Positions 31,880-44,623 of a DNA stretch of 64,000 nt are shown one piece after another (the first letter of the stretch is position 1; the number at the start of each line of letters is the position of its first letter). The stretch lies in contig VIIQ02000896.1 in NCBI GenBank assembly GCA_007449985.2, positions 1 through 64,000 on the forward strand, written 5' to 3'. Position numbers and translations under genes: made by a program. The stretch is from Desmodesmus armatus. Its lineage: Eukaryota; Chlorophyta; Chlorophyceae; Sphaeropleales; Scenedesmaceae. The notes beneath the pieces were generated by a model. The model did no database searches. It was given only the letters and a program-made list of their open reading frames with translations, and had not been told where the DNA came from.

Positions 31880-34800
31880 TCAAAGCCCATGTTGCTCTTG
31901 CTGCTGCTCTTGCTGTTGCAGCAGCCGCTGGCTAAAGTCAAGCTCCCTCCGGACATCTGCCAGCATGGTGGTTGTCTCCACTGCACGATACTCTGCATCC
32001 CTGGCTGCCTGCGAGCAGATGTCAACCTTCATCCTGCACTCCCTGACCTCGCGCTCCAGGTCAGCCACCCGTGTGGATGCAGCCTCAAGCTGCTGCTGCG
32101 CCTGATCCAGGTTCAGTGCAGCAGCTGCCCTCTCCCCCTGTGCTGTGGCTGCAGCAACTGCCTGCTGCCTGGACGCCTCCTCTGCCTGCTGAAGCTGTTC
32201 CGTCAGCAGCACTGTGCTGGCCTCTGTGGCTGCTGCTGCTGCCTGCAGCTGCTGCAGTGCCGCCTCAGCAGCTGCTGCCCTGCTCTGTGCTGCTTGGAGC
32301 TCCCCAGCCCGAGCACTGCTTTCCGCCGATAGCTTGGCCTGCTGCAACCGTGCTGCTCCCAGCTCCTGCTGCAGCTGCCTCAGGCTGCTTTCACTGCTGG
32401 CTTGGCTGGCCTGCAGCTGCTGCAGCTGCGACTCCACTGCTAGCACCTGCCGCTCCAGGCTGGCTGCCGCCCGTGTCTTGAGGTTGAGCATGCGCTGCAG
32501 CCGCGCATTCGACGACGAGGCCGACACAAGCTGCGACATGGTGTCAGCCAGCTGCAGCTGTAGCGTCGACAGCTGCCGCTCAAGCTCCTGCCCCCGCTGC
32601 TTGACTGCTGCGCCCGCTGCATTGCGCAGCAGCACAAGGCTTGCAGCGCCCCCTGGTGTGCCGGCGCCCTGCTGCTGCTTCCCTGCTGCTTCCAAGCCCT
32701 GCATGATGCTGCCCACCAGCACCTCCACCTTGCTGGCATTTGAGGCGTTGCTGATGGTGGCAGCGTCTGCGGCCAGGCACTGCATTGACACCAGCAGCCG
32801 CTCCAGCAAGTGCAGTGCTGCCTCAACAGCCACGTCCATGGTTCGGCCCTCCGGTGTGCCACTGAGCCTGCTGCTGTTCACCAGGCTGACACGCGACTCC
32901 AAGGTCTCCAGCCGCTGCAGTGTGCTGGCCAGCACCTGTTGAGCCTGCACACACCAGCAGCACACACATTTTGCAGCTTTCACCAGCTGTCACCCATCCA
33001 TGTGTGCATGGGTCATAACAGCGGAAACCCCAGCAGCTATGCACATGAGGAGCAGCTGGCATGCCCCGATGCGTCACAGGAGGACAACTCCGCAAACAAG
33101 CAGAGCCCAAGCAAGCCGATGTTGTTGTCACCTGTTCCATCTGCTGCTGAAGCACCATGTTGCGATGGAATGCATCATGCAGCTGCACCTCTCTCCGCTG
33201 CTGCTCTGTCACAGCCACAGCGCGCTCCTCCTGCGCTGCTGCCAGCTGTGCACGAGCTGCCTCCAAGTCCATTGACCGCTGATGCAGCGTGTCCTGCAGC
33301 TGCGAAACCCTAGCCCGGCCATTGCTGACCTCCTGCCTGAACACCTGCTGCAGGGCCTGTGCAAGCACCAATATCGGCAGACACAACTGTGGGGGTGATT
33401 TTGAGGTTGTGCTGCACTTGACGCGACAACAGCAACCACTCAGCAGGCAACAGCAAGCTTTCCGCGCCATTGCACACGCACAGAAGTGCACCCCGCATGG
33501 CTAGACTGAAGCGGCAGCCTACAGCATGATAATGGCGGCTGCGCATGTATGCTACTACTACTACTACTAAACTGGGTCAGGGCCACGCCTGACCGCCCTT
33601 TCTGGAGCCAAACTAGGCTCATAGGGCATCAGGGTATGCAAAAGTGGCACCACCAACATGCGCAGCAAGCAAGCACACACCTGTTCCACCAGAGAGGCTC
33701 TGTTCAGCTGCTGTGATGCTTGCTGCAGCAGCTCCGCCCGCTCTTGCTCCGCTGCAGCAGCTGCCGCCTGCGCCAGCTGCCAATTTGACTGAGCCTCAGC
33801 CAAATGGCTGCGCAGGTCATCTGCCTGCCGCTGCGCTGACACTGCCGCTTGCTCCAATGCACCTTGCTCCCTGCAGCGGCATTCATGAGACTTGTGTTGC
33901 AAGACTCACGCAAGACATGTGGTTCTGTCGCCACAAGTCAATGCTGCCCACCATTCTTCAACATGGCGATCCGCGTGCGTGTTTCTGCTAGCTGCCGCAG
34001 CAGTAACGTTGAACAGGCGAGCCCTTTCAGCACACTAGCACTGTGCACCTGATTGTTTTGAGGTACTGCTGCTCTGTGCGCTCCAGCTCTCTGATCCATG
34101 ACCTGCAGCCAGCCAGGTCTGCCTCTAGCCTTGCCCTTGCCGCTGCATCCTTTGCTGCTTGCTGCTGGGCGGCCTGAAGCTCAGCAACAGCCTGCAGACA
34201 CAGATGAAGCACTGTGATCATTGCTGCCCTGATACATGGCTTCTTTGCACGCAAAGAGCTAAGACACAACCTAAAAACGCACCCAGACGTCAACAAGCCA
34301 CCATGCATATGAGTTGTCTGCCACACGCTGCCCATGACAAACAGTGTGTGAGACACGCGTGCATGTCGGATACTACTGTCCCCCTGCTGCGTAGCCGGTG
34401 CGCTGTCTTCCACCTGCCGGCCCCCCTTGGGTTCACACGCCTGCGAACACACACCTGTGCTGCAGTGTCAGCAGCCTTCTGGCTTGCTGCCTTGAGCTGT
34501 GCTGTGTCCAGGTCCAGCGCCATTAGCCGCTCCTTTTGCCGCCAATACTCCTCCTGCAGCAGCAGGTAGCTGCTGCGCAGCTGCTGCAGCTCCTCCTGCA
34601 GGGCCTCATGCACTGCCTGCAGGGCTGCTCCTGCTGCTGTGCCTATAGCGCTGTCAGCGCCACCCGCTGGCTGCTGCTGCCGCTGCCGCGACGACACGTC
34701 TGCACCTGCTGCTGATGTCAGCAGGTCTGCTTTGCTGTGTGACTGGCCCGGCTGCTGCTGCTGCTGTTTGTCACTACAGCAGGCTTCTGGGGTGCTGCTG

Positions 34801-37800
34801 CTGCTGCTGCTGTTGCTGTTGCTGAGTGCTTCCAGGCCCTCCACCTCCTTGGCACGAGTGTCTCTGGGTGGCAGCTGCATTGCTGGCACGTGCCCCAGGT
34901 CAACAACCTACACAAAAACACAAGTTCTGCTGAGCGCTCTTGCCCGGTGAGCCGCACCGAGGCGACACAGACAGAGCCCCTCAGGGTCTGTGTGCCTTGG
35001 AAACAAGTCCACAGTGAACACCAGAACACATGCTATGCCCATCACAAGCTTTCAGCTGGTGTGCTCTTGAAAGCTGCACCGCAGTGTGCCAACCCTTGAG
35101 GCGGTGAAGCAGTACACCAAATCTCTGGGATGGCAGAACAGGTGCAGTGCGGCACGGGGCCGGCGGAAAAACACGCCTGGACTGTGGGCCCTAGCGAAGC
35201 CCCAATCACTGCTGCTTGCAGTCCCGCGTTCACCTGCTGCATGAGTGCCGCTGCCACATCCTCGGCCAAGTTGAGGCGGGCCATGACAGACCAGTAGCTG
35301 GCCGCCAAGTCATGCCGCCGCTGCATGGCACGCGCATTGCTGGCGGTCAGGTCCTGCAGCTCCATGCGTGAGGCCTCCCAGCGCTGCCGCCAGCCGTGAG
35401 CCTTGGCAGCTTCCTGCTTTGCGGCTGACAGCTGCTGGTTGAGGGCCGCAAGCCTGCAGGTGTAGAGTCGGCAAGGTGCCGGGCAGTGTGAAAACGGCTA
35501 CAGGCTGGAAACGTTTTGGGCACCTTCAGCATTGTGCAGAGTGCCCCTGTGTGCTCCAGTTACGTGCAGCAGGCAAACGCCCTGACATGCCCCAGGGCCA
35601 ATCTGCTCAATATGTAGGAACTGTCTAGCTCAGTCAGTGCATCAGCCAACACTCAGCCTATAGGCACCAGGATGCACGAAACTTCACCGGAGTTGGAGGC
35701 TTGTTGTGGGTGAGCAGGACAGCACACTCACTTTTGCTGCAGCTGGTTTGCATCCTGCACAGCCTCTGCTGCCTCTGCCTTCTGCTTGGCAAAGTCAGCA
35801 TACAGCAGGTTGTAGGCGTGCTGCTTGTCTGCCACCCGCCGCTCTGCATCCTGTATCAGCTGATCCTTGTGCTGGAGCTGGCGCTGTAAGTCACTGCAGG
35901 AAAAACAGACAGGGAGCAGCAATGTATCCGGGCTCAGCTGTGCTCAGGAGCTGCTGACCCTGCACATCAACTGATTGAGTACTCAACCAAAGCCAGCGGA
36001 GCGAGCCGGGGTGTTGCATGCTGCTGCTGAGCAGTGCCAGGCCAGGAGAGCAACACGCTTGCCAAACAGACAGGCTGGTGATTTTGCCACACCACCCTAT
36101 GCACTACGGCAGGAACCACTGCACCTGATGCTGTCGTCCTGCTTCCTGCCGTCCTGGTGACAGTCCACCAGCTGCTGCCGCAGTGCTGCCACCTGCCCCT
36201 CCAGCTGCCTGAGGCCGCTGTCCTTCTCCAGCATGGCAGTGCGGGCAGCCGCCAGAGCTGCCTCCCTGTCCTGGATCTGCTGCTCGGCACCCGACAGGCG
36301 GGCCCCCAAGCCCTCCAGCTGCACCGTCAGCTGTGTGTTGCGCGCGTTGATTGCTGCTGCCCTCAGGCTGATCTCGCTGTTGGCACTGCTCAGCATGGTC
36401 ACCTCACCTGTGGACGCAGACACACGGTTTCCCAGCTTTGACGAGCATAGCACTGGTTTGACTAAAGCTGAGTGTTGAGACACACAGAACATACAGCCAG
36501 AGGGTAGCTCGTTGGTGTCAGTGTGTTTGCAATTCCACCGCCGGTGCTCTTGAGGTCTTCCAGGCGGTGCTTACCAGATGCGCAGTGCTGCAGTGCTCTG
36601 CATCCTTCTGCTTACCTTCCAAGGCATCTGCTTTTGCTTTGAGCGCCCTCCAGGCCAGCATGTGGTCCAAGTTGGCCCTGACAAACTCGCTGCAGCGCTC
36701 CTTCAGTGCTAAGTTCTCTTGCTGTACTGCTTGCAGCACGTCCTGGGTGTCCAGCAGGGTGGCATATGTGCCTTGCAGCTCATCGATGGCTGCCAGCACC
36801 TCGCCCTGGAATGACACCTGCAGCAACAGCAAGCCCGTACATGTGCACACAGCCTTGCTTAGCAGGCTGGTTGATATAGTGCTTCTGGGACCCTTACTAA
36901 CAAAAGCCGCCCCTTGTGTCAGGTGCAGCTCATCGATGGCTGCCAGCACCTCACCCTGGAAAGACACCTTCGGCAACAGAAGTAGCATGCCCCATGCGAT
37001 TGCAAGCAGATTTGCCGCGGTGTGAGCGGCTCAGCCTGGATGGTCTGGACCCAGCCGCCTCTCAAGCCTTGTTCAGCATACCCCTAGGGAGCTGTACGCT
37101 GTGCAGTGCTGGCACATCTAGTACAGGCAAAGCTGCTATTGGCATACGATTGCACATGGTAAACTCACCTGCACGCACTCATCCCACAGCTGGGAGAATG
37201 CTGTCCAGATGTGCGCCAGCAGCTGCTCCCTGTGCTCAGCACCACCTGTTGCAGCCAGCACCTCCTGCTGAAAGCCTGTGCAGTGGCGGTGCAGGAGCCC
37301 GTAGATGTGCAGTATCTGTGGCTCTGGCAGCTGGTGCTTGTGCTTGAGGGTCTCGGGGCCCAGGGCTCCCATCAGCACATGCTGCTCAAACTCTGGGCTG
37401 ATGTCCTGGATTGACTGTAGATGCCAATCTCCAAGGCCGGAGGCCAGAGCCTTTTCAGCTGCTCGTAGCAAGTCCTGCGTGGACGGTTGCAGGGGTGGTG
37501 ATGTTTCCAGGTAGTGACAGCAACCCCATGTCAGCCCTGCATGCAGGTGGTTGTTTGTGCTGCGCCCTTGTTGAACATTTTGCAACAAGCACACCATGTA
37601 GCTCACCTGCATGACTGTGCTGATGCTCTTCCTGTGTGTGGCTTTGCCTGCTGCCACCGTTGCCAGCAGCCCAGCAGGTGCGATGTCTGGTACTGCTGCC
37701 ACGAGTGCTGCATGTGCTGCTGTTGCAACTGCTGCTGTGGATGCCACAGTGCCAGTAGGTCCTGGCTTAACCAGGTCGACCAGCTGCATCATGGGCAGGG

Positions 37801-37855
37801 GCTGATGTGTGTAAAGGCTTGGCTGCTTTGCATCATCAGACTCTGCACCATCCAT
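31880..37855 (-). CDS. Large coiled-coil protein, possible centrosome/cilium component
   Basis: Eleven exons (37855-37607, 37474-37169, 36817-36616, 36407-36125, 35893-35732, 35453-35234, 34907-34455, 34191-34049, 33870-33681, 33356-33132, 32944-31880) join to 1165 aa. The N-terminal ~185 residues are partly globular and are followed by LLAHIWTAFSQLWDECVQ and VSFQGEVLAAIDELQGTYAT. That pattern resembles the N-terminal domain of TSNAXIP1-like proteins, but this is a weak inference. From about residue 250 to the end the protein is almost entirely Gln/Ala/Glu/Arg heptad sequence (for example ERQLSTLQLQLADTMSQLVS), with a Ser/Gln-rich gap near 490-560. No motor or catalytic motif was seen. Its place directly upstream of SAS-4 on the same strand suggests, without proving, a centriole or flagellar role. 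Confidence 0.78.
33559..33628 (-). repeat. Dispersed repeat family A, copy 2 (coiled-coil gene intron)
   Basis: This is the inverted counterpart of 13949-14030: the TAG run, then cagg, gcctgaccgccctttctgga and gccaaactaggctcatag on the plus strand. Confidence 0.75.
36775..36979 (-). repeat. Duplicated 5' part of an exon in the coiled-coil gene
   Basis: The first ~43 bases of the exon at 36817-36616, coding VSFQGEVLAAIDEL, recur at about 36967-36924, 149 bases upstream in the transcript, preceded there by CCGAAG instead of CTGCAG. The upstream copy is not followed by a usable open exon and is probably skipped. Confidence 0.8.
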
Positions 37856-38618
37856 GTTGGCGCGCTGCCTATGCTGTGCTGGTCTGGCTGGGTCTGATTG
37901 ATTGGGATCGGCAGCACACACTTATGGGCGTAAGTCGCTTGTATAAGAGCCGCTCTAGTGTCTTGATGAGGCCTGTGCCTGTTGGCACAGCAACTTCAGC
38001 CAGCTCAGCTGCTGCAGCTGCTGATGCTGTTCAAAATGGAGGGGACCATGAGAGACTCTGGCTAGACGGAACTTTGAGATTGTGTGCAGGCCAATTTGAG
38101 AGAAGACAGGTTCAGCTAAGCTTGAGGACCTGTTGTCAGGATTGTATCTGACAATCTGAAACCTCAAGTCCTGCAACAAGGCCACTCACGGTGCCTCGTA
38201 TGTCGTCAAAGATATATATTGCAATTACAACATGAGACTCGGGCCTGTGTATGTTTAACGGCACATCTCAATCTGGTCCCGACAAAGTTCCGGGGTGGAG
38301 GATCATCAGCGACATCCAGCTGATCTGTGGTGTGCCCATGTCCGCAATCCTACAGTAGCATAACTGAAGTTCATCCTGGGTTGCGGGAGGGTGCTGGGTC
38401 TGACGCCCATTGGATTCTTTGTTTCGGTGCCTTGATGCTGTTAAAACTGCTGCTTGTGCCACCCCCACCCAGCCTGTAGACAAGATAGCTGAGCGCACAG
38501 CGTTTGACGTCCCGAAGCAGCAGTAGCAGTAGCAGCAGCAGCAGCAGCATCAGATATTTGCAGCACCCAAGCACAGAAGGTGACAGCAGCAGCAGCTGCA
38601 GCAGTGGTACTGCAACCA
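37856..38618. promoter_or_regulatory. Divergent promoter region, coiled-coil gene (-) / SWEET (+)
   Basis: About 760 bases separate the two predicted ATGs. A CAG/TAG triplet run (38515-38550) lies in the likely SWEET 5' UTR, and an AT-rich patch (gatatatattgcaatt, near 38210) sits mid-region. No gene was recognised. Confidence 0.4.
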
Positions 38619-40695
38619 ATGGCGTCCGACAACATCATGATGAAGCACGTGGCACCAGCACTAGGGGTGCTGGTGGCTTGCATGCTGTTTGCGTCGCCCC
38701 TCAAGGCGGTGAAGGGAGTCAGGCAGACGCGTCAACTTGGGGTGAGGACTTTTGAGGGCGAGACATGTGGGATTGCCTAGCGAGTGAGAACAGCCTGGGT
38801 TGTACTGATGGGCAGCCTGCGGCAGCCTGTGGCTCCCCATGCAGGTGACTTTGGCAAGATGACTTGTGTATTAACCCTGGACCCCCCGATGGCAACATGA
38901 CTTGTGTACCAACCCTGGGACCCCCCCCCCCCCGGCGCCCATCCCTCGGCCACTTGACTCTGTTACAAACTAACAGCTGTATGTGTGCGGCCTTGTCTGC
39001 CGCAGAGTCTCAACCCCCTCCCATACATTCCCATGTGGGCCAACTGTGCGGCATGGCTGGTGTATGCATTCCTCATAACAGACCCATACGTCCTGGCATC
39101 CAACGTGCCTGGGGTCCTCATTGCTAGCTACATGGCGGTCAGCTGTTATGGCTACGCAGACGAAAAGGTGCGACACTCCAGGAGTTGCCTGGACTGTGTT
39201 GGATGCGGCATGAGCACCACTATGGCTAGTCAACCAGCTGAGGTTGCACAGGTGAAAAATATGTGACGCATCAGCAACACCCCGCCTCTGGCATCATGTA
39301 TGTTCAATAGCCAAGTTGGCTGGAGTGCTCTATGACAGCAGGACCTGGGTCCAGCTTGCTGCATTGCCAAAACTGCCTGCATGTGTTTCTGGCTGATGCT
39401 CTGTTGCACTGCCTAGGTCAGGAACACCATGTTGATGGGCATCCTGCTCTTCACCAGCCTGCTGGTGGGTGCTGGTATCACTATCAGCTTCTTCCACCTG
39501 GATCACTCATCACAGGTGTCAGTATGGTGAGCATTCCTCAAACCCTTCCGTCAAGGGAGATCCCTGGCTGCATGGATGCATGATCATCTACAGCCAGTCG
39601 CCTCCATCATCATTCTGCGCATGCATGCCTGCAAGTATGCCAAAGGCACAGGTATACCCCCCCCCCCCCCAACACCACCACCACCACCACACCAGCAGCA
39701 GCATCTACCTTGTGCCTAGGCAGCCACCGCCATAGTATTTGGAAACCTTTCGTGCTGTTCTGAACTGCCCAACCTGCTGAGAGTGCAGGCTGACTGTGGT
39801 GCTGTGCTGCCCGTGTACATGTGATGATGCATGCAGGGGGACGGTCACTGTGGTGATCCTGATCATTTTCTACACGGCGCCTCTGAGTGTGCTGGCAGAG
39901 GTGTTTGCCACCAGGAGCTCAGCCACGCTGTACCTGCCCTTTGCTATCATGAACCTGGTGAGCCTCCTGCATACAGACGCTCAATGTATTCTGGAGCGTA
40001 TGTTGCTTGTATGTCTTGCCATTGATGTCATCAGCATCTGCAGCCAATGCACCACGGGACGTACCCAGTGCAGCTGCGACACTGACACTTTCTTTTTGCA
40101 GCGGTTCCATCACTTGGGTGCCGCACAGTCTGCTGCTGTGTTTGGTTTTAGGCGCAGCTTCTACACAAATGCGCTGCAGGAAAGTCAGTCTGTGTGATCT
40201 TTCACACGTGCTGCTGTGCCTGCAGGCCAATGGTCTGCTTTGGTCTGTGTATGGTGTTGCTGTTCCTGATGCCTTCATATATGGCCCAAACATGGTGAGC
40301 ACTCCAGATAGACTGGTGATGTGTGAGCTGCAAGCATCACACAGCACGATGCAGTTGTGTTGAAGCAGGCAGCATGTGTGTAGCAACTTGTCAATGGAGT
40401 CCAAAGGGCAATACTTGGATTCTAATCCAAACATGGACACACATGCTGCCCGCTGCAAGGCATCCCGTTTGCGCAGTGTGAGTTGTGTTTTCCATGCGAT
40501 GCTGTGTATCCCAGCAGTGTAGTGCATTGCCAGACGATTACCTGTCGCTGACAGGCTGTGTGTGTACTGACAGGCTGTGTGTGTACTCATGTGACCTGTG
40601 CTTTGCTGCCGCAGGTTGGTGCTGTATTTGGCGGCTTGCAAGTCATCCTGTGCATCGTGTACCCCAGCAGGGCAGTTGACAAGTACGCAGCTTGA
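38619..40695 (+). CDS. SWEET: SWEET sugar transporter (MtN3/saliva family)
   Basis: Six exons (38619-38741, 39006-39167, 39417-39526, 39837-39957, 40226-40294, 40615-40695) join to 221 aa, the usual length for a seven-helix SWEET. The first MtN3 repeat has the block LASPLKAV-like FASPLKAVKGVRQTRQLG (about 24-41), then NPLPYIPMWANCAAWLVYAF. The second repeat has APLSVLAEVFATRSSATLYL (helix 5 region), NGLLWSVYGVAVPDAFIYGP and GGLQVILCIVYPS. These correspond to the conserved Pro tetrad and Asn/Trp sugar-site regions of the family. Role by family: passive sugar uniport across plasma or internal membranes; substrate not predictable. The exon 3 donor was taken as ATG|GTGAGC because only that keeps the frame. 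Confidence 0.88.
38851..38937. repeat. Tandem duplication and poly-C tract in SWEET intron 1
   Basis: Two ~37-bp copies of gacttgtgta.taaccctgg lie in tandem, the second running into 12 C. A second C-run lies in SWEET intron 3 (39657-39670). Confidence 0.8.
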
Positions 40696-41729
40696 GCCCC
40701 AACATATATCCAGTCCTTTCTAACACTCAAAAAAGCTGTTTTTTGAAGTCAACAATAGCCAGTCCACAAAGCTCCCCAGCCCCACCAGTGTCACCATACG
40801 CATCCGCACCTGCTCAGACCTGCTGACCCCATCAAGAGTGGGACGTCACATGACGTGTGTTTGGCCAATCCCTGACTATGTAGGTGCTAGGTAGTAGCTG
40901 CAAGCATACATGCAGGGCTGCAGCACACTAAAAGGTGTGTGTGTTGTCCTGTGCGCACAGAGCCAAAGCTGCGACGCCCTCACGAGAAGACTCCGAAACT
41001 GGGGGTATGCTGTATGATGATTCCCTGCGCAGCGACTCACGCTGAGCGAAGGGTACAGATGCCTCCCTGCTGGGGCGCTGCTGCCAGGCAACAGGGCGCT
41101 AGACAACAGTTGTGATTGTTAGTTCAGCACTGTCTCGGTGCTCTGTTGGTTGTGTTGGTTGTACAACAGCACAATGGGCGACTGGCCCGGCAACCATTTT
41201 TGGCAGCGTCGCCCACATGGCATACACGTTCCCTGTGTCAGCTTTTGTACGAAGCGTGTTCCTACCCTCTTGGCCCTCACCTCACGTCTGACCAGTGGGG
41301 AGTTTGGTGCAACGCAGTACCGCCCAGGACTGTGCAGCGGTGATACTGTACCTGCAAGTACCTTGCCAACTTGATGTGAGGCCCTGAGGCCAGGCCTGGC
41401 CCACGAAAATTATATGGATGCCCACGTCGAACTGATTGACTACGTGTTGTGTCTGGCATCGCTTGTGCAATGCAAGGTGAAGATATGTCCGACACATGTG
41501 CCGCTGTACAGCTGCAGCTGCGGCATGACAGACGGGAAGGTCGCAGTCACATTTGGTCTGGTGTAAGTAAGTTGCAACAGCGTAATCAATAAAATCCACG
41601 AATTGATTGAAGTGTATCGATCAGTCAATGTAAAGTGGAGAAGGTGGTGGAAGCTCTCTGAACTGCTCAACGTCATCAACGCAACGGCACTTGACGTAAC
41701 CGCCACCGTCAACAGCTCCCTCGGCGAGC
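40696..41729. other. Intergenic, SWEET to FAS1 gene
   Basis: About 1 kb with no recognisable gene. It holds the SWEET 3' UTR and the upstream region of the FAS1 gene. Confidence 0.5.
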
Positions 41730-41736
41730 TATAAAA
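41730..41736 (+). promoter_or_regulatory. TATA box of the FAS1 gene
   Basis: TATAAAA lies 73-79 bases before the ATG at 41809, in the context gagctataaaacagcgc. It is the clearest core promoter element in the window. Confidence 0.6.
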
Positions 41737-41808
41737 CAGCGCTTCGGTCGCAGCATGTTCATTCTACTGCGCTAGTCCGTGCTCTTTCATATCACGAACG
41801 TAGTCATC

Positions 41809-43333
41809 ATGAAGCTGTCCGCAATTGTTGTCCTGGCGCTGTGCGCCCTCGCACATGGCCGGGAGCTGAAGCAGACTACCGTGCCTCAGGCCCTGCAGGC
41901 AGCTCAGGGCACGCGTGTTAGCACTCTCCTCGCAGCAGTGAAGGTGGGCGAAGGAATGGGACCCGCACTGCAAAATGCAGCTTGCAGCTCAGCAGTTGAC
42001 AGTTGAAATGCGCAAATGGTGATTTGTGGCCCACAACGGTTCATCAATCTGTGGTCCCTGTCTCTGTTGTCCTCTGCAGGCTGCTGGGCTCACCATCCCC
42101 AATGATGCTGCCTGGACAATCTTTGCCCCCACAAACGAGGCGTTCAATGACGACGACATCCAGGAGAAGACTGGCTTCACTGCAGCTCAGCTGCTGGAGC
42201 CCGCCAACAAGCAGGCACTGACCCAGGTGGGTACCCAGTGCTGCACCGGTGCGCAGCCAGTGCTGCATTGTGCATTGCAGACTGCAGTTGCTGAATGCAT
42301 TGCAGAGAGCCTTCAGCATATGCTGAAGCCTCCATGATGACCTGTTGGCAGCTACACAGCTATTATGGCTGAAGTTTGCAGCTCAGAACCCCAGCTGTCG
42401 CCCCATTGGATGGCAGCCGCGGGACCATTTCCTCAGGCTGGACGCAGTTTGTCCCGTAATGCCACTGCCTTTTCTGTTTGATGTGAATACTCGAGTGTTC
42501 AACGCTTCTCCCTGTCAGTCAGTGACTGCCGTTTTGCACTGTTTGGTTTGCTGCTGCAGCTCCTGTCCTACCACGTGGTGCCTGCCGGTGCCTTGCGTGC
42601 TGCCCAGCTTACCGATGGGCAGCAGCTGACAACCCTCCTGGAGGGTGCTGCTGCTCTCAGGGTGGATCTTGATGACGATGGTGTTGAGATCGAGGTGAGG
42701 GACTTGCTTGGTCAAGGGGTACTGTTGCCGATGCAGTGCAATTTCAACAAGCTCTCCAGCAGCCCTAATCAGGCAGTTGTCATTACTCGTGCCGGGCAGA
42801 CCTGCTGGCAGTCAGCCAGGCTGCCATTATTACGTGGGAGCTATCCCATAGCATGTGGCTTTATCACCCTGCGTACACTGTGCGGTGGAGTTGGCGTGCA
42901 CCCACTGTGTACAGTGCGTAGGCTACGGTAATGCCCTAAATGCCCTCACACCACACGATGCTGGCAGCGATGTCAATTTCAAGTAGTATGACATGACCAG
43001 TAGGCACAACACTCATTCCTCTTCAAAGGACATTGCCTGTGGCGCTGTTGTGCTTGCTGCCTGCAGGTGCCTGAGCAGGGTGATGATGATGGTGATTCTG
43101 CAGACGTTGAGGTAGCCGACATCGTGGCAGGCAGGTCCATCGTGCACATCATTGATGAGGTCCTCATCCCCGCCAACCTGCGCCGCAACTCAGGGGCTGC
43201 AACTGGCAGGCGCTTGCAGGACGATGATGGTGATGATGGTGATGATGACGGCAATGATGGTGATGACGATGATAATGACGACCACAACGATGGTTTTGAT
43301 GATGGTGATGACGATGATAAGAAGAAGCTGTGA
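41809..43333 (+). CDS. Secreted fasciclin (FAS1) domain protein with acidic tail
   Basis: Four exons (41809-41943, 42080-42226, 42560-42694, 43067-43333) join to 227 aa. The N-terminus is a signal peptide ([17 protein letters not shown]). One FAS1 domain follows, with H1 [10 protein letters not shown], the YHVVPAG box and H2 [10 protein letters not shown]. After GRRLQ comes a tail of about 40 residues made almost only of Asp, Gly and Asn, ending in KKKL. FAS1 domains mediate adhesion or matrix contacts at the cell surface. The acidic tail could bind calcium or cationic matrix, which is inference. It is a single-domain form; many FAS1 proteins have two or four. A TATA box sits at 41730. Confidence 0.9.
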
Positions 43334-43685
43334 GCATGCCTACCTCTGCTGATTGGTGACCTGACACATACAGTTGCCTGCACATTGCTGTGGCTGTGCT
43401 GAAGGTGCGGTCACTGCAGGCTGGCTGTGCTGACAATTGTATGCTGTGTCCGGCACCTGTGGTGCAGGTAGCTGTGCTGGCTGTTGTGCCCACTGCATAG
43501 TTGTCTGCTGCAAACCCAACCATCGGCAGTTAATCACATATTGTCCCTCTTTAGGTGGGATAGTGCACTGTATTGTTCAACTCAATCTGATCTGGCCGTC
43601 TACAACCTTCTGCTGCAATGGCAGCAACACTGCATGCAATTGTCTGTGCGATTGTCATCAGCTGTGTTGTGTTGTGTTGTGTTGT

Positions 43686-43740
43686 GGTAGTACATTTGGA
43701 ATCTGCCAAATGTACTACCACAAGGTAGTACATTTGGCAG
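43686..43740. repeat. Hairpin with third direct copy
   Basis: ggtagtacatttgg (43686-43699), six bases, then its exact reverse complement (43706-43719), four bases, and a third copy in direct orientation (43724-43737). Confidence 0.9.
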
Positions 43741-44623
43741 GTTCCAAATAGGCGCTGCAGTGTGCATATATTGTTCTTTGTGCAGGTGCTGTCCGGTGAG
43801 GAATGCATAGTTGTCAGGTGCATTGTTGGTGAATCAGGTGCTTGAGGCTTGCTGCGCTTGAATACAATCCGGTTTGGTACTATCTCCTTGCCAGCAGCGT
43901 CCAGTGGTGCACTGATTTAAGTTGTGTAGTTTGCTGCTGGTGCTCATATTTTGAGCTTGAGTAGTACAGCAGCGCATCCTGCAGCGCTGCTCCAAGATGT
44001 GTCCCGTTTGCATGGAGAATTGTTGAGCCGAAGGTTGGAGTGATTTCATTTTGGCTGGTGATGCGAAGTATATGTTGCCACAGCCGCTGCTGAGCAATGG
44101 CCTCACACCGGCATTGCAGCCTTGACCGAGGCAAATGCAGCAGTCGTGGAAAAGGTGCAGGATTGTGTTTGATGTAACACGTCTGATGCAGTGGCCAAAT
44201 ACCTGCAGCTGAGTTTCATAGGCTGGTATGAGCAGTATATCCTTTGACTGATTCACAGCACAGTCACAGCCATACTTCCAGCTGTATATTCCCACAGGTT
44301 TGAAGATCTTATCAAGCTGCATGTTCAACAGTGAGGGGAGAGGTGGTGGTCTCACAATCATTGTAGTGTACAGCCCATCTCAGCTTGCAGCCTCACAACA
44401 ACAGCAACCAGGCTGGCACCCAAGGGCAAACCGGCATGATACACCCAGAATTGGATCCTGTGATGGGTCCTATGATGGCAAGCACTCTCAGCAGAGCCAG
44501 TGCACCCCTAAGAAATACTGTTTATGTTGACTTCATCCTGCAGTGTGCGATGCAGGATGCAGTGGTTGTACAACCATGTGAAGGTCAACAAGTACGCAAC
44601 CACCCAATCTACATGCATGGGCA

